Positions 17,215 through 24,942 of a DNA stretch of 64,000 nt are shown piece by piece. Each line of letters starts with the position of its first letter. The stretch's first letter is position 1. The notes beneath the pieces are model-generated. The model saw only the letters and a program-made list of their open reading frames with translations. It had not been told where the DNA came from and did no database searches. The stretch comes from Cellulomonas palmilytica (GTDB taxonomy: Bacteria; Actinomycetota; Actinomycetes; Actinomycetales; Cellulomonadaceae), in assembly GCF_021590045.1 (NCBI RefSeq), contig NZ_CP062221.1:2418001-2482000 (forward strand), written 5' to 3'. The position numbers and the translations under genes are program-made.

Positions 17215-17979
17215 GTGACCAGCCCGCGCACGACCATGCCCGCCTCGAGCATGCCCGCCTCGAGCACGCCCGCCTCGAGCACGGCCGCCTCGAGCACGAC
17301 CGGCGGGCGACCGCTCCCCGCGGCCGTGCTGTGGGACATGGACGGCACGCTCATCGACACCGAGCCGCTGTGGATGGCCGCGGAGATCGAGCTGACCTCG
17401 CGGTTCGGCGTGCCGTGGACCGCGCAGGACGCGACCGAGCTCGTCGGGTCCGCGATGGTGCACTCCGCGGGCGTCCTGCGGGCACGGGGTGTGGACCTGC
17501 CCGTCCCGACGATCGTCGACGAGCTGACCGCGTCGGTCGCGCGCGGTGTCGCGCGGCAGGTGCCGTGGCAGCCCGGCGCCCGCGACGCCCTGGCGACCCT
17601 GCGCGCCGCGGGCGTCCCGCTCGCGCTCGTCACGTCGTCGTACCGGCCGCTCGCCGAGCCGTTCGCGACCGTCGCGGGCGTGTTCGACGTCGTCGTCGCC
17701 GGGGACGACGTGTCGCGCCCCAAGCCCGAACCCGAGCCGTACCTGGCCGCCGCCCGTGCGCTGGGCGTGCCCGTCGAGCGGTGCGTCGCGGTCGAGGACT
17801 CGCGTTCGGGGATCGCCTCGGCGCTCGCGTCGGGTGCGCGCACGCTCGCGGTCGACGGCGTCCAGCCGGTCGCCGACCGCCCGGGCCTGAGCCGCATCCG
17901 CACGCTGCGTGACCTCACGCTCGACGTGCTGCGCGACCTCGCCGCGGGAGTCGTGCTCGAGGTCCCGCCGACCCGCTGA
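17215..17979 (+). CDS. HAD family hydrolase (beta-phosphoglucomutase/phosphatase type)
   Basis: The 254-aa product has all four HAD motifs: DMDGTLIDTE (nucleophile region), VTSS (motif II), KPEPEPYL (motif III Lys) and VEDSRSGIASA (motif IV). The helical cap between motifs I and II is of the type in phosphoglycolate phosphatase and beta-phosphoglucomutase. The substrate is unknown. The first 30 residues are Ser/Ala/Thr/Pro-rich because of a 15-bp tandem repeat and precede the conserved domain. GTG 17215 has GGAGA in front; the repeat also supplies ATGs at 17236 and 17251 that could be used instead. Confidence 0.9.
   Translation: MTSPRTTMPASSMPASSTPASSTAASSTTGGRPLPAAVLWDMDGTLIDTEPLWMAAEIELTSRFGVPWTAQDATELVGSAMVHSAGVLRARGVDLPVPTIVDELTASVARGVARQVPWQPGARDALATLRAAGVPLALVTSSYRPLAEPFATVAGVFDVVVAGDDVSRPKPEPEPYLAAARALGVPVERCVAVEDSRSGIASALASGARTLAVDGVQPVADRPGLSRIRTLRDLTLDVLRDLAAGVVLEVPPTR
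17236..17295 (+). repeat. 15-bp in-frame tandem repeat at the HAD gene 5' end
   Basis: Four 15-bp units (a[t/c]gcccgcctcgagc-like) occupy 17236-17295 and encode repeated (M/T)-(P/A)-A-S-S. The unit length keeps the reading frame and the first two units each contain an ATG. Confidence 0.9.
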
Positions 17980-18000
17980 CCCGCCGGCCGTTCCGCCGCG

Positions 18001-19053
18001 TCAGGCGACGGTGACGGCGTCGGCCTCGACGGTGGCGGCGGTGCCCGCCGAGCGCGGACGCACGCCGATGGCGCGCTCGACCGCGTCGGGATCGACGAGC
18101 GGGGGAGTGCCGCCGTACTCGGGGCAGTGCGCGCGGAACGAGCACCAGTCGCACAGGCGTGAGCGGCGCGTGCGCCAGTCGTCGGCCGCGGCAGCCTCCT
18201 GGATACCTGCCCAGATCGAGCGGATGCGCGCCTCGAACGTCAGCATCTCGGGCTCGGTCGGCTCGTGCTGCAGCATCGTCCCGTCGCCCAGGTACTCGAG
18301 CTGCAGGCGCTTGGGGAGCACGCCGCGCGTGCGCCACAGCACGTACGCGTAGAACCGCATCTGGAACAGCGCCGAGCTCTCGTAGCCCGCGCGGGGCGAC
18401 TTCCCGGTCTTGTAGTCGACCACGCGCACCCACCCGTTGGGTGCGACGTCGACCCGGTCGACGATGCCGCGCAGCTGCGGGCCGTCCTCGAGGTCGGTGA
18501 CCACGTACAGCTCGCGCTCGGCGGGCTCGAGGCGCCGCGGGTCCTCGAGCGTGAAGTACGTCGCGAGCAGCGAGCGGGCCGAGTCGAGCCAGTCGGCGAG
18601 CGCGCCGTCGTCAGCGAACAGCTCCGCGACCTCGGGCGTGCGCTCGCGCAGCAGGTCCCACTGCTCGGGGAGGAGTCCGTGCGCCGCCTGGAGCGTGCGC
18701 TGCACGGCCGGCAGGCCGAACAGGTTCTCCAGCACCGCGTGGACGAGCGTGCCGCGCGCGGCGGCGCTGCTGGGCGGCTCGGGGAGACGGTCGACCACGC
18801 GGAACCGGAACAGCAGCGGGCACTGCAGGAAGTCGCCCGCACGCGAGGGCGAGAGCCCCGGCCGGGTCGCGGGCCGCGCGGTCGTCGTCCCGTCGGTGGT
18901 CGCCGAGGGATCTGCCGAGGAACCTCCCGTGGGAGCGTCCGCGGAAGCGTCTGCGGCAACCGCCACGGACGTCTCCGAGGAGACCTCCGCGACGTCCGCC
19001 GGGACGGGGTCGGCGGGAGCGGTCGGCGCGAGCGCGGGCGGAGCAGGTGTCAC
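18001..19053 (-). CDS. RecB family PD-(D/E)XK exonuclease with Fe-S cysteines
   Basis: The 350-aa product has a low-complexity Ala/Ser/Thr/Pro N-terminus (about 1-65) followed by a RecB/Cas4-type nuclease domain. Visible are ARGTLVHAVLENL (His), GIVDRVD (Asp) and VVDYKTGK (Asp-x-Lys). Cys78 (FLQCPLLF) and the C-terminal CDWCSFRAHCPEY cluster are the four cysteines expected to hold a 4Fe-4S cluster as in AddB and Cas4. It is probably a DNA repair nuclease. No cas genes or CRISPR array are present. The GTG at 19053 follows a TAGCCT motif by 6 nt. Confidence 0.9.
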   Translation of the reverse strand: MTPAPPALAPTAPADPVPADVAEVSSETSVAVAADASADAPTGGSSADPSATTDGTTTARPATRPGLSPSRAGDFLQCPLLFRFRVVDRLPEPPSSAAARGTLVHAVLENLFGLPAVQRTLQAAHGLLPEQWDLLRERTPEVAELFADDGALADWLDSARSLLATYFTLEDPRRLEPAERELYVVTDLEDGPQLRGIVDRVDVAPNGWVRVVDYKTGKSPRAGYESSALFQMRFYAYVLWRTRGVLPKRLQLEYLGDGTMLQHEPTEPEMLTFEARIRSIWAGIQEAAAADDWRTRRSRLCDWCSFRAHCPEYGGTPPLVDPDAVERAIGVRPRSAGTAATVEADAVTVA

Positions 19054-19059
19054 CCCGCC

Positions 19060-19065
19060 AGGCTA
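19060..19065 (-). promoter_or_regulatory. -10 element, leaderless start of the RecB-like gene
   Basis: On the minus strand TAGCCT ends 6 nt before the GTG at 19053. Confidence 0.5.
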
Positions 19066-19122
19066 GGTCGTGCCGCCCACACCACGGCACGACGCGCGGG
19101 AGGACCCGGCGTCCGGTCCGCC

Positions 19123-19128
19123 TAGGCT
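19123..19128 (+). promoter_or_regulatory. -10 element, leaderless start of the site-2 protease gene
   Basis: TAGGCT ends 6 nt before the GTG at 19135. Confidence 0.55.
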
Positions 19129-19134
19129 GGTGCG

Positions 19135-20271
19135 GTGAGCACCCCCGCGCCGCCTCGTCGGACCACCCAGGGCTGGGTCATCGGGCACGTCGCAGGCGCA
19201 CCCGTGATCCTCGCGCCGAGCTGGCTGCTGGCGGTCGCGGTGCTGACCGCGCTGTCGGTGCCCGCGGCGCGCGCGCTGACCGGGCTCGACGGGTCCGCGG
19301 TGTGGGTCGTGGCGCTCGCGTTCGTCGTGCTGCTGTTCGCGTCGGTGTTCCTGCACGAGGTCGCGCACGGTCTCGTCGCGCGCGCCCGAGGCCAGCAGCC
19401 GCACGAGTTCGTCCTCACGCTGTGGGGCGGGCACACCGCGTTCGGCGGCGCCGCGCCGACGCCGGCGACCAACGCGCTCGTCGCGATCGTCGGACCGGTC
19501 GTGAACCTCGCGCTCGGCGCGCTGTTCGGCGGCCTGCTCGCGCTCGACGTCGCGCCGCGCGGCACGGTCGTCTGGGCGCTGCTGTGGTCGGGCGCCGTGA
19601 CCAACGGGTTCGTCGGGCTGTTCAACCTGCTGCCCGGTCTGCCGCTCGACGGCGGCCGCGTGCTCGAGGCGGCCGTGTGGTCGGCGACCAAGAGCCGGTA
19701 CACCGGGACGGTCGCGGCCGGCTGGGTCGGTCGCGTGGTCGCGGCGGGCGTCGTGGTGTGGGCCCTGTGGATCCCCGTCACCGGCGGCGGGGGCGACGTC
19801 CTCGACGTCATGTGGGCCGTCCTCATCGGCGCGTTCCTGTGGGCGGGCGCGTCCGGCGCGATCCGCGGCGCGCGTGCGCAGCGCAACGTCGACGGCGTGA
19901 CCGTGGAGTCCGTCGGGCACCGCGCGGTGACCGTCGGGCACGGCGACTCGCTCGCGCACGCGGGCTCGGTGGCCGCGGCCGCGGGCGTCGCCGACGTCGT
20001 CGTGCTCGCGCCCGACGGCCGTCCCGCGGCGTACGTCGACCGTGCCGCGGCCGCGAGCGTCCCGCCCGAGGCGGCGGGCACGACGCCAGTGACGGCCGTG
20101 TGCGTCCCGCTGCCCGTCGGCGCGACGGTCGACGGCACGCTCGTCGGGCAGGAGCTGCTGCGGGACCTCGCGCGCGCCACCCGGCTGTCGCCCGTCGTCG
20201 TCGCGCTCGTCGACGGGCGCGTCACGGGGCTCCTGCACGCGAACGAGGTCGTCGCCGCGATCCGAGCGTGA
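19135..20271 (+). CDS. site-2 protease family (M50) intramembrane metalloprotease with CBS region
   Basis: The 378-aa polytopic protein has the zinc motif HEVAH at residues 74-78 in a membrane segment and the second motif LPLDGGRV with Asp172. The C-terminal part from about 255 resembles a CBS pair (VESVGHRAVTVGHGDSL and later LVDGRVTGLLHANEV). Such proteases cleave transmembrane regulators or leader fragments within the cytoplasmic membrane. In my recollection of actinobacterial genomes it often sits between a RecB-like nuclease and trmI next to the proteasome locus, as here. The substrate is unknown. Confidence 0.92.
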   Translation: MSTPAPPRRTTQGWVIGHVAGAPVILAPSWLLAVAVLTALSVPAARALTGLDGSAVWVVALAFVVLLFASVFLHEVAHGLVARARGQQPHEFVLTLWGGHTAFGGAAPTPATNALVAIVGPVVNLALGALFGGLLALDVAPRGTVVWALLWSGAVTNGFVGLFNLLPGLPLDGGRVLEAAVWSATKSRYTGTVAAGWVGRVVAAGVVVWALWIPVTGGGGDVLDVMWAVLIGAFLWAGASGAIRGARAQRNVDGVTVESVGHRAVTVGHGDSLAHAGSVAAAAGVADVVVLAPDGRPAAYVDRAAAASVPPEAAGTTPVTAVCVPLPVGATVDGTLVGQELLRDLARATRLSPVVVALVDGRVTGLLHANEVVAAIRA

Positions 20272-20335
20272 GCCCGGGCGTGAGCCCGCGTGGACCCGCC
20301 TGACCCCCGTGTCCCGGGGGCGGACCCCGCGCACC

Positions 20336-20341
20336 TAGACT
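20336..20341 (+). promoter_or_regulatory. -10 element upstream of trmI
   Basis: TAGACT ends 8 nt before the GTG at 20350 with no Shine-Dalgarno sequence between. Confidence 0.5.
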
Positions 20342-20349
20342 CGACCGCC

Positions 20350-21381
20350 GTGACCACGACCCCCGCGCCCTCCGCCCCCACACCCCGGCCGACGGGCGCC
20401 GACCTGCGCCGCGGACCGTTCCGCGCCCGCGACCGCGTGCAGCTCACCGACCCGCGCGGCCGGCTGCACACCATCACGCTCGCGCCGGACGCGACGTTCC
20501 ACACGCACAAGGGCTACTTCCGCCACGACGAGCTCATCGGCAAGCCCGAGGGGTCGGTCGTGGTGAGCAGCGGCGGCGTCGAGTACCTCGCGCTGCGGCC
20601 GCTGCTCGCGGACCACGTGCTGTCGATGCCGCGCGGCGCGGCGGTGGTGTACCCCAAGGACGCGGGCCAGATCGTGACGATGGCGGACATCTACCCGGGC
20701 GCGACCGTCGTCGAGGCGGGCGTCGGCTCGGGAGCGCTCACGATGTCGCTGCTGCGCGCCGTCGGGGACGGCGGGTCGCTGCACTCGATCGAGCGCCGCG
20801 AGGACTTCGCGGACATCGCGCGCGGCAACGTCGAGGGCTTCTTCGGCGGGCCGCACCCCGCGTGGCAGCTGTCCATCGGCGACCTCGCGGACGTGCTGCC
20901 GCAGGTCGCCGCGCCCGGCAGCGTCGACCGGGTCGTGCTCGACATGCTCGCGCCGTGGGAGAACCTCGAGGCGGTCGCGGACGCGCTCGTGCCCGGCGGC
21001 GTGCTGGTCTGCTACGTCGCGACGACGACGCAGCTGTCGCGGCTCGCGGAGGACGTGCGCGCCGACGGCCGGTACACCGAGCCCGCGGCGTGGGAGTCGA
21101 TGGTGCGCGGCTGGCACCTCGAGGGCCTCGCGGTGCGCCCCGAGCACCGGATGATCGGCCACACGGGGTTCCTGCTGACGACCCGCCGGCTCGCCGACGG
21201 CGTCGACGCGCCGCTGCGCAAGCGCCGCCCCGCCAAGGGCTCGTACCCGGTCGCGGAGGACGGCGCGCCCGTCGAGGACCCCACGCTGTGGACGCCGGAG
21301 GCGCTCGGTGAGCGCGAGACGTCGGCGAAGAAGGTGCGCCGCGCGCAGCGCGACGCCCACCCGGAGCGCCCCCGCCCCTGA
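20350..21381 (+). CDS. trmI: tRNA (adenine-N1)-methyltransferase TrmI
   Basis: The 343-aa product matches the actinobacterial TrmI family that methylates A58 of the tRNA T-loop with S-adenosylmethionine. The N-terminal beta domain (RDRVQLTDPRGRLHTITL and GYFRHDELIGKPEGSVV) is followed by a Rossmann MTase domain with VVEAGVGSGALTMSLLRAVG and the catalytic-side segment VLDMLAPWENLE. The C-terminal 50 residues are basic and charged. It is the usual upstream neighbour of mpa in actinobacteria as I recall. Confidence 0.95.
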   Translation: MTTTPAPSAPTPRPTGADLRRGPFRARDRVQLTDPRGRLHTITLAPDATFHTHKGYFRHDELIGKPEGSVVVSSGGVEYLALRPLLADHVLSMPRGAAVVYPKDAGQIVTMADIYPGATVVEAGVGSGALTMSLLRAVGDGGSLHSIERREDFADIARGNVEGFFGGPHPAWQLSIGDLADVLPQVAAPGSVDRVVLDMLAPWENLEAVADALVPGGVLVCYVATTTQLSRLAEDVRADGRYTEPAAWESMVRGWHLEGLAVRPEHRMIGHTGFLLTTRRLADGVDAPLRKRRPAKGSYPVAEDGAPVEDPTLWTPEALGERETSAKKVRRAQRDAHPERPRP

Positions 21382-21447
21382 CGCCGAGCCCGGACGTCGA
21401 GACCGGACGTCGAGCCGCGTGCGGCGTTGCGCGGGGGTTCCGTCGCG

Positions 21448-21463
21448 GTGACGGTTGCGTCAC
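21448..21463. promoter_or_regulatory. palindrome GTGAC-N6-GTCAC upstream of mpa
   Basis: A perfect 5-bp inverted repeat with a 6-nt spacer lies 51 nt upstream of the TAGGGT -10 motif of mpa. It is an operator candidate without an assigned regulator. Confidence 0.35.
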
Positions 21464-21513
21464 GGGATTCGGACACGGCGGCATTCGGCCTGCCACGGGC
21501 ACAGACTGGTGGT

Positions 21514-21519
21514 TAGGGT
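21514..21519 (+). promoter_or_regulatory. putative -10 element of mpa
   Basis: TAGGGT lies about 52 nt before the mpa ATG. The leader ends with GAGGAGG 5 nt before the start. Confidence 0.5.
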
Positions 21520-21570
21520 GGCGACCCCACGGCGGGCACGCCGGCCGTGGCACGACGCGAGGAGGCCGAC

Positions 21571-23205
21571 ATGACCGAACCGGCACCGACGGGACGAGAC
21601 CTGCAGCGCGAGCTCGCGCTGCTGGCGGCCAAGAACGAGCGGCTCTCGGACGCTCTGCTGGCCGCGCGTGAGCAGATCGTCGAGCTCAAGCGCCAGGTGG
21701 ACGACCTCGCCAAGCCCCCGGGCACGTACGCCGTGTTCCTCGGCGCGCGCCGCGACGGCTCGGTGGACGTCATCTCCGCGGGGCGCAAGATGCACGTGGG
21801 CGCGAGCCCGGCGGTCGACCTCACGCGGCTGCGGCCGGGCCAGGAGGTCATGCTCAACGAGGCGCTCACGGTCGTCGAGGCCGGCGGCTACGAGAACGTC
21901 GGCGAGATCGTCACGGTCAAGGAGCTGCTCGGCCAGGGCCGCGCGCTCGTCGTGGGACGCGGCGACGAGGAGCGCGTGGTGCGCTTCGCGGGGCAGGTGT
22001 CCGACGCGGGAGTGCGCGTGGGCGACGCGCTGACGATCGACTCCCGCAGCGGGTTCGTGTTCGAGGTGATCCCGCGGGCCGAGGTCGAGGAGCTCGTCCT
22101 CGAGGAGGTCCCGGATATCGAGTACGAGGACATCGGGGGCCTGGGCCCGCAGATCGAGGCGATCAAGGACGCCGTCGAGCTGCCGTTCCTGCACCCGGAG
22201 CTGTTCCGCGAGCACGGCCTGCGCCCGCCCAAGGGCGTGCTGCTGTACGGCCCGCCCGGATGCGGCAAGACGCTGATCGCGAAGGCGGTCGCGCACTCGC
22301 TCGCCGCGACGGCGGCGCGGGCGCGCGGCGAGGAGGGCCAGGAGGCCAAGAGCTACTTCCTGAACGTCAAGGGCCCTGAGCTGTTGAACAAGTACGTGGG
22401 CGAGACCGAGCGGCACATCCGCCTGATCTTCGCCCGGGCCCGCGAGAAGGCGTCGCAGGGGCACCCGGTCGTCGTGTTCTTCGACGAGATGGAGTCGCTG
22501 TTCCGCACGCGCGGCACGGGCGTCTCGTCCGACGTGGAGACGACGATCGTGCCGCAGCTGCTCGCCGAGATCGACGGCGTCGAGCGGCTCGAGAACGTCA
22601 TCGTGATCGGCGCGTCGAACCGCGAGGACATGATCGACCCGGCGATCCTGCGGCCCGGCCGCCTCGACGTGAAGATCAAGATCGAGCGGCCCGACGCCGA
22701 GGGCGCGAAGGAGATCTTCTCGAAGTACCTCACGCCCGACCTGCCGATCCACCCCGACGACCTGGCCGAGCACGGCGACTCGAAGGCCGCGGCGGTCGAG
22801 GCGATGGTGGCGCGCGTCGTCGAGCGCATGTACTCCGAGTCCGACGAGAACCGGTTCCTCGAGGTCACGTACGCGTCGGGCGACAAGGAGGTCCTGTACT
22901 TCAAGGACTTCAACTCGGGCGCGATGATCCAGAACGTCGTGGACCGTGCCAAGAAGCAGGCGATCAAGGACCTGCTCGCCACGGGCCAGCGCGGTATCCG
23001 GGTCGAGCACCTGCTGGCGGCGTGCGTCGACGAGTTCAAGGAGAACGAGGACCTGCCGAACACGACGAACCCCGACGACTGGGCGCGCATCTCCGGCAAG
23101 AAGGGGGAGCGCATCGTCTTCATCCGCACGATCGTGCAGGGCAAGAAGGGCACGGACGGCTCGCGCACGATCGAGACCGTCACGAGCACGGGGCAGTACC
23201 TCTAG
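21571..23205 (+). CDS. mpa: proteasome-associated AAA ATPase Mpa/ARC
   Basis: The 544-aa product is the hexameric unfoldase that recognises pupylated proteins and feeds them into the 20S core. An N-terminal coiled coil (about 5-50, Pup-binding in homologues) is followed by an OB-type region and the AAA domain. Walker A GPPGCGKT is at 227-234 and Walker B ends with Asp305-Glu306. The extreme C-terminus GQYL is the motif that docks onto the alpha ring. GAGGAGG just upstream selects the ATG at 21571 rather than an upstream GTG. Confidence 0.97.
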   Translation: MTEPAPTGRDLQRELALLAAKNERLSDALLAAREQIVELKRQVDDLAKPPGTYAVFLGARRDGSVDVISAGRKMHVGASPAVDLTRLRPGQEVMLNEALTVVEAGGYENVGEIVTVKELLGQGRALVVGRGDEERVVRFAGQVSDAGVRVGDALTIDSRSGFVFEVIPRAEVEELVLEEVPDIEYEDIGGLGPQIEAIKDAVELPFLHPELFREHGLRPPKGVLLYGPPGCGKTLIAKAVAHSLAATAARARGEEGQEAKSYFLNVKGPELLNKYVGETERHIRLIFARAREKASQGHPVVVFFDEMESLFRTRGTGVSSDVETTIVPQLLAEIDGVERLENVIVIGASNREDMIDPAILRPGRLDVKIKIERPDAEGAKEIFSKYLTPDLPIHPDDLAEHGDSKAAAVEAMVARVVERMYSESDENRFLEVTYASGDKEVLYFKDFNSGAMIQNVVDRAKKQAIKDLLATGQRGIRVEHLLAACVDEFKENEDLPNTTNPDDWARISGKKGERIVFIRTIVQGKKGTDGSRTIETVTSTGQYL

Positions 23206-23228
23206 CGCCGACGACGACGCAGCCGACG

Positions 23229-23276
23229 GCGACGGCCGGCCGGCCCGGTCCGCGGACCAGGTCGTCCGGCCGTCGC
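23229..23276. terminator. nested hairpin between mpa and dop
   Basis: An 11-bp perfect inverted repeat (23229-23239 / 23266-23276) encloses a second palindrome GGTCCGCGGACC at 23247-23258. It follows mpa and precedes the dop promoter. There is no T-run. Confidence 0.5.
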
Positions 23277-23283
23277 GCGCCGT

Positions 23284-23297
23284 CCTAGGGTGGGCGC
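23284..23297 (+). promoter_or_regulatory. dop promoter core, identical 14-mer to the pup promoter
   Basis: cctagggtgggcgc contains the -10 hexamer TAGGGT (23286-23291), 7 nt before the GTG start at 23299. The same 14 bases occur at 28720-28733 upstream of pup. Confidence 0.6.
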
Positions 23298-23298
23298 C

Positions 23299-24906
23299 GT
23301 GACCGTGCGCCGTGTGATGGGGATCGAGACCGAGTACGGCGTGCTGCAGCCAGGCCGGCCGATGGCCAACCCGATGCTGCTGTCGAGCCACGTGGTCGCG
23401 GTGCACGCCGCGGCGCGCGGGGCGGGCCGGACCAAGGCGCGCTGGGACTACGACGACGAGGACCCGCTCATGGACGCGCGCGGGTTCCACCTGCAGCGCG
23501 CCTCCGCCCACCCGTCGCTGCTGACGGACGACCCGACGCGACCCGCGCCCTCGGGCGACGGCCCGCAGGAGCTCGAGCGTCCCGAGGTCGAGGAGTACGA
23601 GGACCCGGGCGCCGCGAACGTCATCCTGTCGAACGGCGCCCGCCTGTACGTCGACCACGCGCACCCGGAGTACTCCTCGCCCGAGGTCACGAACCCGCGC
23701 GACGCGGTGGTGTGGGACCGCGCGGGCGAGCAGGTGATGCTCGCCTCGGTGCGCGCGCTCGCGTCGGTACCCGCGCTGCCGGACGTCGCGCTGTACAAGA
23801 ACAACGTCGACGGCAAGGGCGCGACCTACGGCACGCACGAGAACTACCTCGTGGACCGTGCCGTGCCGTTCGGCGACCTCGCGGCGCGGCTCATCCCGTT
23901 CTTCGTCACGCGCCAGGTGTTCACCGGCGCCGGGCGCGTCGGGATCGGCCAGCGCGGCGAGCACGCGGGCTTCCAGCTGTCGCAGCGCGCGGACTACGTC
24001 GAGGCCGAGATCGGCCTGGAGACCACGCTGCGTCGTCCGATCGTCAACACTCGCGACGAGCCGCACGCCGACCCGGCGCGCTGGCGTCGCCTGCACGTGA
24101 TCGTCGGCGACGCGACGATGCTCGAGGCCGCGACGTACGTGCGGCTCGGCACGACGTCCCTGGTGCTCTGGCTCATCGAGCGTGCGGTCGCCGAGGGCGG
24201 CGCGGGTGGGGCGCTCGCCGCGGTCGACCGGCTCACGCTGCGCGACCCGGTCGCGGCCGTGCACCAGGTCAGCCACGACACGACGCTGACCGCGCGTGTC
24301 GAGCTCGCGGACGGGCGCCGGCTCACGGCGCTCGAGGTGCAGCGCGAGTACCTGGGCGCGGTCCGGACGGCGCTGGACCACGTGGGGGCGCCGCTCGACG
24401 ACGACACGCGCGACGTGCTGGCGCGCTGGGACTCGCTGCTCGACCGCCTCGGCACGGACCCGTCGTCGTGCGCGCGCGAGGTCGAGTGGCTCGCCAAGCT
24501 GCGGCTGCTCGACGGCATGCGGCGGCGCGAGGACCTGCCGTGGGACCACCCGCGGCTCGCCGCGGTCGACCTGCAGTGGTCGGACGTGCGCCCGGAGCGG
24601 GGGTTGTACCACCGGCTCCGCGCCGCGGGTGCGGTCGAGCTTCTCGTGACGCCGCAGGAGGTGGACCGCGCGGTCGCGCACGCCCCGACCGACACGCGCG
24701 CGTTCTTCCGCGGCGAGGCGGTCGCGCGGTACGGCGACCAGGTCTCGGCCGCGTCGTGGGACTCGGTCGTGTTCGACGTGCCGGGCGCGGCGACGTTGCA
24801 GCGCGTCCCGATGCGCGACCCGCTGCGCGGGACGCAGGCGCACGTCGGCGCGCTGCTCGACGCGAGCCCCGACGCCGCGTCGCTGCTCGCCGCCCTGGGG
24901 GCCTGA
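23299..24906 (+). CDS. dop: Pup deamidase/depupylase Dop
   Basis: The 535-aa product belongs to the carboxylate-amine ligase fold shared with PafA and glutamine synthetase. It converts the C-terminal Gln of Pup to Glu and also removes Pup from substrates. The ATP/Mg motif MGIETEYG begins at residue 7. The long insertion at about 40-100 (the 'Dop loop', with Arg/Lys then Asp/Glu-rich residues) separates it from PafA. LYVDHAHPEYSSPEV and [14 protein letters not shown] motifs ([10 protein letters not shown]) are present. The GTG start agrees with a leaderless promoter; ATG 23317 is the alternative. Confidence 0.96.
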   Translation: MTVRRVMGIETEYGVLQPGRPMANPMLLSSHVVAVHAAARGAGRTKARWDYDDEDPLMDARGFHLQRASAHPSLLTDDPTRPAPSGDGPQELERPEVEEYEDPGAANVILSNGARLYVDHAHPEYSSPEVTNPRDAVVWDRAGEQVMLASVRALASVPALPDVALYKNNVDGKGATYGTHENYLVDRAVPFGDLAARLIPFFVTRQVFTGAGRVGIGQRGEHAGFQLSQRADYVEAEIGLETTLRRPIVNTRDEPHADPARWRRLHVIVGDATMLEAATYVRLGTTSLVLWLIERAVAEGGAGGALAAVDRLTLRDPVAAVHQVSHDTTLTARVELADGRRLTALEVQREYLGAVRTALDHVGAPLDDDTRDVLARWDSLLDRLGTDPSSCAREVEWLAKLRLLDGMRRREDLPWDHPRLAAVDLQWSDVRPERGLYHRLRAAGAVELLVTPQEVDRAVAHAPTDTRAFFRGEAVARYGDQVSAASWDSVVFDVPGAATLQRVPMRDPLRGTQAHVGALLDASPDAASLLAALGA

Positions 24907-24942
24907 CCGCCCCCGTCCCGCGTTCGCCCCGCGGCGGCGGCG

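Noticed and set aside
18001..19053. Cas4 or AddB assignment for the RecB-like nuclease
   Set aside because: There is no helicase domain and no CRISPR context, and the length fits the stand-alone actinobacterial RecB-family exonuclease.
21460..24843. Long minus-strand frame across mpa and dop
   Set aside because: It is an antisense shadow. Both plus-strand genes have intact family motifs.
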